DNA of 7,526 bases, taken from the NCBI GenBank assembly GCA_002369055.1, contig DFEL01000125.1:1-7526 (forward strand). Direction: 5' to 3'. This document shows positions 1 to 7,400 of this stretch, piece after piece. The first letter of the stretch is position 1. The number at the start of each line of letters is the position of its first letter. The stretch comes from Cyanobacteria bacterium UBA3803 (GTDB lineage: Bacteria > Cyanobacteriota > Vampirovibrionia > Gastranaerophilales > Gastranaerophilaceae). Made by a program: the position numbers and the translations under genes. Under the pieces are notes generated by a model that was not told the origin of the DNA, did no database searches, and worked only from the letters and a program-made list of their open reading frames with translations.

Positions 1-98
1 TAACTCCTGTTGCTATTACTCCTGTTGCTAACAAATTAGGTGCTAAATTAACTGATTACTTAGATAAAAAAGATGCTGAAAAAGCACAAAAAGCATAA
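1..98 (+). CDS. C-terminal fragment of an unidentified plus-strand protein
   Basis: An open frame enters from the left edge (first complete codon at base 3) and ends at TAA 96-98, giving 31 residues. The fragment begins TPVAITPVANKLGAKL and ends in a charged Lys/Ala-rich tail, KKDAEKAQKA. The TPVA unit occurs twice. The reading as a real gene end rests on the open frame to the edge and on the hairpin terminator 28 bases after the stop. No domain can be recognised from so little sequence, and the function is unknown. It converges on the minus-strand block, so it belongs to a different transcription unit. Confidence 0.6.
   Translation, partial: TPVAITPVANKLGAKLTDYLDKKDAEKAQKA
3..29 (+). repeat. 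Two-copy 12-base direct repeat (15-base period)
   Basis: ACTCCTGTTGCT occurs at 3-14 and exactly again at 18-29, separated by ATT. In the frame of the partial gene it encodes TPVA-I-TPVA. Because the first copy sits at the window edge, it could be the end of a longer in-frame tandem array that lies outside. Confidence 0.6.
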
Positions 99-125
99 AC
101 TTAAATATACTACCACTAACAATAC

Positions 126-156
126 AAAAAGACCTGCCTTTTAGGCGGTCTTTTTT
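126..156. terminator. Bidirectional Rho-independent terminator between convergent genes
   Basis: The stem pairs GACC (131-134) with GGTC (147-150) and GCC (136-138) with GGC (144-146). T135 is bulged and the loop is TTTTA (139-143). A126-A130 can pair with T151-T155 to extend it to about 12 pairs. On the plus strand the stem is followed by six T. Read on the minus strand it is followed by five T (the complement of A126-A130). It therefore can end both the plus-strand gene stopping at 98 and the minus-strand gene stopping at 176. Confidence 0.88.
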
Positions 157-175
157 GTTTTAAAGTTTATTTATT

Positions 176-3100
176 TTATCTTATAACAATACCATTTTTT
201 TGACAGTAGCGTCTTAATTCCGTATTTGCTGCCATTACTGTACTTACAAGGTTACCGTTATGCAAGTTTTGAGCAAGATTTACAGATTTATCATACATTT
301 TAAATGCACTTACTGCGTAATCTCTTTGAGAATCTGATTTAATAGTTGATAATTCTTGTAGGTACTTACCATATAAGAAATATAATTCTGATAACGGATC
401 GAGCAAATCAAACTGACGTGCAATTCCAATAGCACTTTCTATGTAGGCTTTTGCTGAATCATAATCTTGTATTGCCAAATATGCTTCACCTATAATTTTA
501 TTAAATAGTGTTATAAAGTAGAAGTTTTGAATTTTTGGACTTTGTGCAATATCAAGTGCTTTTAAAGAGTATTCAAGTGATTTTTCTGCACCTGCTGTCA
601 ATAATGTTACCTCTGATATAAAGTACCATGACATCAGTACACCAAGAGCATTTTTGTCGTTTGCAAAGTATGAAACTTGTTCTGAATATATAGCAAGTGC
701 TTGTTTAAATTTGCCCTTTTCTTTAAGAACTTTACCCAGTAACAATTTAAGTACATTTTTACTGAACTGATCATTATTGTTATTAACAAAAGTTACTATT
801 TGGAATAATTCATCTTGAATTCCATCAAGTTGATTTCTCATTATACTGTTAAGCACGCTTATCATATTCCAGATAGTTATTGCTTGAGTATCCATAATGT
901 CATTATTTTTGTACTGTTTTAGTGTTTCTTCAAGAATAACTTCTGATTCTTTAATATCGCCTTTCAGAGTATTAGCAAGTGCAAGTGTTAATTTGGTTTT
1001 GCATACATATAAATCGTTTTGTATGTGATTTTTTTCTACAATTTCAAATATAGAGCTTATAACGCTTATTGAACGATTATCGCCTTGCAATACCAATGCA
1101 TTTGCTAAAATTAAATATGTATTTAACCATGCTTCAAACAAATCTTCAATTTTTATATTTTTATGCTGATGCGTAGTGTCAAGATTTCGCTCAAATATAG
1201 GTAAAATTTGGTTGTCAATTAATTCTACAACTTCACCAAGATTACCGATTGTAAGCAATGAACGTAATTTTCTTGATTTCACCATCGCTATTTCAAGGTC
1301 ATAGCTTTGGTCAATACTTTCAGCCGCACTGTCAATACATTCTATAACTCCAAAATGATTACCGACTTTTTGACAGCACTGTGCCAGATAACCCGTTAAT
1401 TCAAATTCTTTTAAGTTATCGTTTAAGTGTCTTGAATGTTCAATGACTTTTGGCAAATATTCTATGGCTGCCTTTGGATTTGTAAATGACATAACTTTTC
1501 CGAGTCGTTCATATATATTGTGTTTAATTAATGAACTATTCATTCCCTGCATTTTATCTACAAGTACCAAAGAATATTTTTGAGCCATTATATAAATATT
1601 TTCGTCACCAATTGCTGATGTTTGTCTGACTACTTCTGACCAAGCATTTAAAGCACTAAGATTTTCTTTTATGTTAGTTGCTATTAGTGCCAGTGACGAA
1701 TGTGATGAAAGTGTAAATCCTGATAAAATTACAAACAATTTTTCATTTATATTAAAAAAGTTTTTATCTTTTTTAGCAATTTCAAGAATTGCTTTCCATA
1801 ATTTTGTACTTTTAAATTCGTATGCGGTTTCATTAACCTGAGATATATAATTCAAGTCTAAAAGGCTTAAAAACATTTCTGCAAAGCTTTTATCATCAAC
1901 TTTGAATAATTGGTTTAATATAATAGGATAAAATTTTAAACCAAGAATTGCAGAGGCAATAAGCACTTCATATACCATAGAATTTTCATTTTTAAGTATA
2001 GTTAATCTTCGTTTTACAACATCTTCAAATGTTTCAGGCAGAACAAATGAAATGTAATTTCTGCTTGAATCAGTAACCAAATTCAATATTTGTTCAATAT
2101 ATGCAGGATTTCCATTTGTTTGTTTATGTATGGTATCTCTAAGATTTTGTGATGTACCGACAAACAAAGGATTATATTGATTTATAAATGTATCTGTTTG
2201 GCTGTCATTAAACGGTATAAGCGATATATCAGCGTATGATGCATCAGTTAATGTTTTGTCATATAAATATGTTTTTGCCGAACGTGGTTCGTTGTACGTT
2301 AATATATATTTTGCATTTTGCAGACCTGTTTTTCCATTAATTAAAGTTTTTAAAAATTCATAAGACATGTTGTCTATATGTTCAAAATTGTCAAATACAA
2401 AAACTGTTTGCATTCTTGAGGCAATTGTATCAAAAACTTTTCTTAAAATAGAGAAGGTTCTTGCTTTATTTTTAAATATATTTTCATAATAAGCAGATTT
2501 TTCAGGATATAAGAAATTAATTAAGTCATCAATTTCATCATTCTTTAATGTTGGAAATTCAGTTTTAAAAAATTTTAGTGATTCTTTTTTTAATTTGTTA
2601 GTATTTAAGCAGAAATTTGTTACATTAAAGAACGTAAGCAGAATATCTTGAAATAATCCGCAAGGGGTTATTTGGCTAAGAGGAGTTGCTTTTCCAATAA
2701 GCCATACAAATTGATTTTCTTTTAGTGCTTCTATTGCGGAACGCAAAACAATATTTTTACCAATGCCGCTTTCACCGCTAAGTGAAATTATGCTTACTGA
2801 GGTATTTAATAAGGTATTAACCAAAATATTTTTAGCACTTGACTGAGTAAACAAGTTTGGAGAATACTCAGGAATATTTGAATCAGATTGTTGTTTTTTC
2901 ACCGGAATTTCAATTTCAGGTTTTGGCTCAGTTATTTTAAACTGTCTGCCGGCAGCTTCTGATAGTATGTTTTTAGATTTTTGTAAGTTTCTAGGATTTG
3001 GTATAACATTTTTACTATTAGGTAAAATGTTGGATTTAAGCGGTAAAACTCCATGATATCCTTTTATCGTACTTACTTTTGGTATTGTACCATTTTGTTT

Positions 3101-3847
3101 GTTAGTTTGATTTTTTGATGATTTTGGTAATACACTTTTTTGATTTGATTTAGGTTTTTTTTCAATAATTTCAGAATTCTCAGTTAGAGTATTTGTTTCG
3201 TTTTGTTGAAGTTTTATTGAACTTAGTTGCTGAGGCAATGTTTGAAGTTGTTGTTGCAGCCCATTTAACTGGCTTTGAAGTGTATTTAGTTGAATTTGGA
3301 TATTTTCATTATCCTTCGTTGATTGCTTCTTTTTAACTTTTTTAACTCTTATTTTATCCTTCATCTGTCTTGATGAATTTGATATTTTTTTAGTTGATGT
3401 ATGTGCAGATAGCATTCTATCATCATTTTGCAGCAATTCTTTTACGGGCAATATCGGAGAACCTGCTGAAGCAATTTTATCAGGATTTACATTTATGATA
3501 GAGCTTTTTTTAACAGTTTTAAACTCAGGAGTTTTAATTCTTTTAGATTTTGAATTTCCCGGTAAAACAAATTGTCTTGGGGGTGTTAAATTCCTCTTTT
3601 TTGTGTTATTTTTAGCAGATTTTTTTAATGAGGTTCCACACTTACGACACATTGTAGCATTAGGAAAATTTGCAGATTTGCATTTCGGACAAAATTTTAC
3701 TAATTCAGCACCGCATTCTACACATGATTTATTGTATACAAGATTGTATGCACCGCAATCCTTACAGATAGTCCCTATTTTCATATTGCAGTGCGGACAA
3801 CTGATAGTATCTTTTGGTATTTGTTTTTTACATCTTGGACAAATCAT
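176..3847 (-). CDS. Zinc-ribbon, STAND/AAA_16-like ATPase with C-terminal TPR repeats
   Basis: This is a 1223-residue, probably cytoplasmic, multidomain protein with no signal peptide or membrane span. Six CxxC knuckles at residues 3-6, 17-20, 28-31, 42-45, 53-56 and 67-70 make three consecutive zinc ribbons. A basic, Asn/Ser/Lys-rich linker follows (about 72-325). It contains a heptad segment at 187-211 with Leu/Ile at every a/d position. The NTPase domain (about 330-600) has the P-loop GESGIGKN (358-365), a Walker B-like VFVFDNFEHID (482-492), and the GNPAYIEQIL motif (579-588) seen in AAA_16/STAND ATPases, including those fused to adenylate cyclases. No cyclase domain is present. From about 750 to the end lie helical TPR-like repeats, clearest around 1034-1060, 1114-1146 and 1153-1195. 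The ATG is firm because Cys3 and Cys6 follow it directly. It begins 12 bases after the sigma-like gene, which suggests translational coupling. The P-loop Ser/Thr is Asn365, so hydrolysis may be weak. Exact role unknown; a signalling switch or scaffold is inferred. Confidence 0.88.
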   Translation of the reverse strand: MICPRCKKQIPKDTISCPHCNMKIGTICKDCGAYNLVYNKSCVECGAELVKFCPKCKSANFPNATMCRKCGTSLKKSAKNNTKKRNLTPPRQFVLPGNSKSKRIKTPEFKTVKKSSIINVNPDKIASAGSPILPVKELLQNDDRMLSAHTSTKKISNSSRQMKDKIRVKKVKKKQSTKDNENIQIQLNTLQSQLNGLQQQLQTLPQQLSSIKLQQNETNTLTENSEIIEKKPKSNQKSVLPKSSKNQTNKQNGTIPKVSTIKGYHGVLPLKSNILPNSKNVIPNPRNLQKSKNILSEAAGRQFKITEPKPEIEIPVKKQQSDSNIPEYSPNLFTQSSAKNILVNTLLNTSVSIISLSGESGIGKNIVLRSAIEALKENQFVWLIGKATPLSQITPCGLFQDILLTFFNVTNFCLNTNKLKKESLKFFKTEFPTLKNDEIDDLINFLYPEKSAYYENIFKNKARTFSILRKVFDTIASRMQTVFVFDNFEHIDNMSYEFLKTLINGKTGLQNAKYILTYNEPRSAKTYLYDKTLTDASYADISLIPFNDSQTDTFINQYNPLFVGTSQNLRDTIHKQTNGNPAYIEQILNLVTDSSRNYISFVLPETFEDVVKRRLTILKNENSMVYEVLIASAILGLKFYPIILNQLFKVDDKSFAEMFLSLLDLNYISQVNETAYEFKSTKLWKAILEIAKKDKNFFNINEKLFVILSGFTLSSHSSLALIATNIKENLSALNAWSEVVRQTSAIGDENIYIMAQKYSLVLVDKMQGMNSSLIKHNIYERLGKVMSFTNPKAAIEYLPKVIEHSRHLNDNLKEFELTGYLAQCCQKVGNHFGVIECIDSAAESIDQSYDLEIAMVKSRKLRSLLTIGNLGEVVELIDNQILPIFERNLDTTHQHKNIKIEDLFEAWLNTYLILANALVLQGDNRSISVISSIFEIVEKNHIQNDLYVCKTKLTLALANTLKGDIKESEVILEETLKQYKNNDIMDTQAITIWNMISVLNSIMRNQLDGIQDELFQIVTFVNNNNDQFSKNVLKLLLGKVLKEKGKFKQALAIYSEQVSYFANDKNALGVLMSWYFISEVTLLTAGAEKSLEYSLKALDIAQSPKIQNFYFITLFNKIIGEAYLAIQDYDSAKAYIESAIGIARQFDLLDPLSELYFLYGKYLQELSTIKSDSQRDYAVSAFKMYDKSVNLAQNLHNGNLVSTVMAANTELRRYCQKNGIVIR

Positions 3848-3859
3848 GTGCTACCATTG

Positions 3860-4435
3860 TTAGTTAATTGATTTTTTTACTATATCCATAAGTTCAAATA
3901 ATCTTTTTGATACTTGTGATTGAGATATATTCATATCTCTTGCTATTTCAGCCTGTTTTTTACCTTCTACATATCTTAGTTCATACAACTGAAGATATTG
4001 TTTTTCAACATTTTGACTGTGTGCTATTACTACCGAGTCGTATACTTTTTGTAATAATTCTTTTTCTACGGCTATTTCTTCGGGATTCATTTTTATATTA
4101 ATAAATTCGTAGTTTACAATAAATGGCTCAACACCTGACATAGTAAATGATTCTGTTGCTATTGGCTGAGATACCTCTTTATCATTATTAACATAATTTT
4201 GATGAGTTCGTCTTACTCTGCCCATATTTTTTAGCACAATAACTATTGAAGTTGAAACTACTTTTCTCAAGTATGCTTCAACAATATCATCATCATCCAT
4301 TGTTTCAACAATAGATAATGCACGTTTACAAGTCTCATTAAAAAAATCGTCAAATAAATCTTCGTTATTTTGGAATTTTTTGTCAGACTTGATAATATCC
4401 TTAATTAAGTCTAAGTGTTTTTCCGATAATTCCAA
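3860..4435 (-). CDS. Sigma-70 family-like transcription factor (ECF-sized)
   Basis: This is a 191-residue protein. The C-terminal part (about 138-186) reads as sigma region 4: a helix leading to LRYVEGKKQAEIARDMNIS, then a recognition helix SQSQVSKRLFELM (171-183). This is a standard helix-turn-helix with the Gxx(Q)xEIA spacing. Residues about 24-76 resemble region 2: an acidic EDLFDDFF stretch, a helical segment and a basic end (GRVRRTHQ). About 60 poorly conserved residues join them. Size and layout fit an ECF-like sigma factor directing RNA polymerase to a small promoter set, but region 2 is weak and a DNA-binding regulator with only the region-4 fold is possible. The start is taken as TTG at 4435-4433. 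An in-frame TAA lies just upstream, and the next in-frame ATG (residue 46) would remove half of region 2. No strong Shine-Dalgarno is visible. It lies between a transmembrane protein gene and an ATPase gene, a position that suggests control by signalling partners. Confidence 0.75.
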   Translation of the reverse strand: MELSEKHLDLIKDIIKSDKKFQNNEDLFDDFFNETCKRALSIVETMDDDDIVEAYLRKVVSTSIVIVLKNMGRVRRTHQNYVNNDKEVSQPIATESFTMSGVEPFIVNYEFINIKMNPEEIAVEKELLQKVYDSVVIAHSQNVEKQYLQLYELRYVEGKKQAEIARDMNISQSQVSKRLFELMDIVKKSIN

Positions 4436-4474
4436 TTTTTAACTTTCATCAAAAATCTGCTAACTAACACTTAT

Positions 4475-4483
4475 ATCATATCA
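4475..4483 (-). promoter_or_regulatory. Possible extended -10 promoter for the sigma-like gene
   Basis: Read on the minus strand, TGATATGAT combines the extended -10 dinucleotide (TGn) with TATGAT, five of six matches to TATAAT. No good -35 element is seen 16-18 bases upstream, which is usual for extended -10 promoters. Transcription would begin near 4468, about 32 bases before the TTG codon. In such AT-rich DNA this could occur by chance, so it is offered as a secondary promoter inside the operon. Confidence 0.3.
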
Positions 4484-4487
4484 CAAT

Positions 4488-7400
4488 CTAAAAATTAATA
4501 ATAAGTGAAAAACGATAACTATCTTGTTTAAATTCCGAAGTAGGTGCTTTTACGTATTTTAGAGCCGCCTTAACACTTTGTAACACAATAGTATCAATTT
4601 GTTTTGAACCACTTGAAACGCTCGTATTAACATCACCTACACTGCCGTCTTTTTTAATTTCAACTTCAACAATCATTTTATTTGAATAAGGCATTTCAGT
4701 AATATTTAACAAATCTGATTGTATTGCAAATTTCATTGTTTTGCCGACAGTTTTTAAGTAATAAACAATGCTGTCATTGTATGTTAAATCTTGCGGAATT
4801 TCCCAATATAGACGTTTTATTGTATTTGTTGTTATTGGCATTGGTGTTGAAGTCGGTAGCTGTTCTTGCTTTACACCCGGTATATCATTTGCCATGCTTC
4901 CTTTTTGATGTAGGCTTTTTTCCATGCTTGCTGCATCTTGAGGTCCACCTGCTTCTCCAGGTATATCCCCAACAGGCATTTGTTCCTGTCCTTGATTTTC
5001 TTCTTGCGGATTATTGCCTTCTTCATTTAATAATTTTGCATTTTCAATATCTTCTTGTGTTTCACCTTCAACAGGCATATTTTGGTCTTGTTCGTAATTT
5101 ACACCTTTTTGTGCATTAAATTTTTCTAAAATTAAATCTTTTTTCATAAATCCAAATGCTATTATTAGGACAATTAGCAATATTCCAAGTAATGGTGATG
5201 TTTTTTGTTGCCCTTTTGATTTTTTAGGTTTTTGTTGCTGAGGTCCTACGTTATTTTGGTCAAATGACTGATTAATTGCCTCTCCGGGATTTTGTGTATT
5301 TGTATTTTCATCATAAAGTGAATTTATGGTATTTTCATCATTTTGGTTGAAATCTGGGACATATTCGCCATTAGGGGCATCATTTTGGACAAATTCAACT
5401 TCAGGTGCTTGTTGAGTGGCATCCGGTATATCCTCGATTGCAGATAAATTATTTACATCAAATTCTGACATGTCGATATTATTAATATCAATATTATTTA
5501 TATCAATGTTATCTATATCTATGTCATCAATATTTATATTGTCAATGTCGAGATTATTTGCATTTGAATAGTTATTATCAGCAGTATCCGTATAGTTAAA
5601 ATCTCCAAATTCGTCATCATCCGAATCTAAATCATCTAAGTTTATATCAGAATATGCAGAAGACTCATCATTTTGCTGTGCGGACAATTCATCAAGGTTA
5701 AAACCTTCAATTTCACTTGTTTGACTATTATCATCAGCATTAAATTCTTTTTGCAAAGGTGCTTCAAAACTTTCTATGGTCATATCAGCAGTACTATCTG
5801 ATTCAGGTCTGTATACTTCCATTTCTGTAAAGCTATTGTTTAAATAGTCTTCTTGCTGCGATTCTGCTTGTGTAGTTGCTTCTTGTTCCGTAGCAGTTGG
5901 TGTATCTTCCTGAAAATTATCAATTTGCATGGATGAAAATTCATTAATATTATCAGGCTGCAAATCTTCTACTTCATATAAAGCATCTAATTCCGGTAAT
6001 TCAGCTAATTCATTATTTTGAATTGCCGGTTCTAACATCTCAACTGAATCATTTATTAAAGTATTTTCTGATTGAGAATTTTCTTCAAGTACAGGATTTT
6101 GTTCATCTAAATTAACAGGTTCAAGATTATCAAGCTTTGGTAAATCGTCTGTTAATTTAAAATCGGCTTCGTTATACTCAGGCATGACTTGTTCTTGTTG
6201 AGGTGAATCATAATTTGAATTATTTATATTTGAAAATGCCTGTGGATTGGCTTGTTCGTAAGCCGCAGCCATATCAACCGTAAATTCTTCAAGACCACTC
6301 GTGTCATCATTGTCATCTAAAGTGGATTGATTGATAGTATTTTCTTCCTGGATTTCTTCATTTTGAATGTTATTTTCAATACTTTCTTGTAGAGTTTCTT
6401 GAATTTCATCAGATTTGCTAATTTCTTCAATATTACCTTGTTCGTCGAAAGTAACATTTTGAGAAATTTCGTCTAAAGTTTGAGGTAATTCTTCAGTTTC
6501 CGAAATTTCTTCAACTTGAGTATCTTGTTCAAGTTCCAAATTATTTTCATTTAATTTATCCAAGTTTTCGTCAAATTCAAGTGCTGGTAAATCCATATTT
6601 ACAGGTAATTCAAAGTTTTCTAAATCTTCTAATGAACCAACCTTTTCGATCTCTTGAAGTTCAAGTGCCTCATCTTGAACCATATCATTTTCTGCAATTG
6701 TGTCATCGCTTGTGTTTTCCGGTACTTCTGTACTGTTTATATCAAACTCATCAACTGAAATATCCTCATATTGCTCTAAATTAGACGATAATTCATCATT
6801 AATATTTGTTTCAGTACTTACTTCTTCTATATTATCAACATTATCTTGCAAATCAGGTGCTGAAAATTCATCAAGTACATCTAAATTATCAATATTTGAT
6901 AAAGCATTTACACTTGATTCAGTTAAATCCGTATTATCCTGTTGTAAAAATTCCGATAAATCTATACTATTTTCATTATTACTAATATCTTCTTGAATAT
7001 TATTAGCATTATCATTTGAAGTTAAGATATCATTGGTGTTAATATCACTTTCACTAAACATTTCAAGTGTTTCAGTATCAAGTGGTGCATGCTGTGTTAT
7101 ATCAGTATTTTGCACATCTAAACCTTCAAAACCTTCAAATGTTGAATTGTCAGAATTAAGCATTTCTAAAGGTTCTGGTTCATCATCGAAAGATGTTTCT
7201 TCAAATTTTTCGGCAAAACCAGCTAATTCTTCATCCGTAGGCAATTCTTCCAACTCACCAGGTTCTTCTACCTGTGCATCATCAGGTAATTCTTTAAATT
7301 CACCTTCAATTATATCGTTATTATATGGCATTTCTGCTTCCTTACTATCATCAATAAAATCTTCAACAAAGTCAGCAGCCGTTTCTGCTGCAAGTTCATC

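Noticed and set aside
176..3847. Adenylate/guanylate cyclase, suggested by the AAA_16-TPR architecture
   Set aside because: No catalytic cyclase domain exists between the zinc ribbons and the P-loop; that region is a basic low-complexity linker with a coiled coil.
3495..3863. Plus-strand open frame of 122 codons opposite the zinc-ribbon region
   Set aside because: It is antisense to conserved Cys codons. Its Leu/Phe/His-rich translation is what a Lys/Cys-rich gene gives on the other strand, and it has no domain.
3907..4101. Plus-strand 64-codon open frame, hydrophobic, resembling a small membrane protein
   Set aside because: It lies antisense to the sigma region-4 helix-turn-helix. The hydrophobicity comes from complementing Asn/Lys/Glu codons.
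4436..4487. Terminator in the gap between the acidic gene and the sigma-like gene
   Set aside because: No stable GC stem was found. The short palindromic ATATCATAT is AT-only and lacks a following T run.
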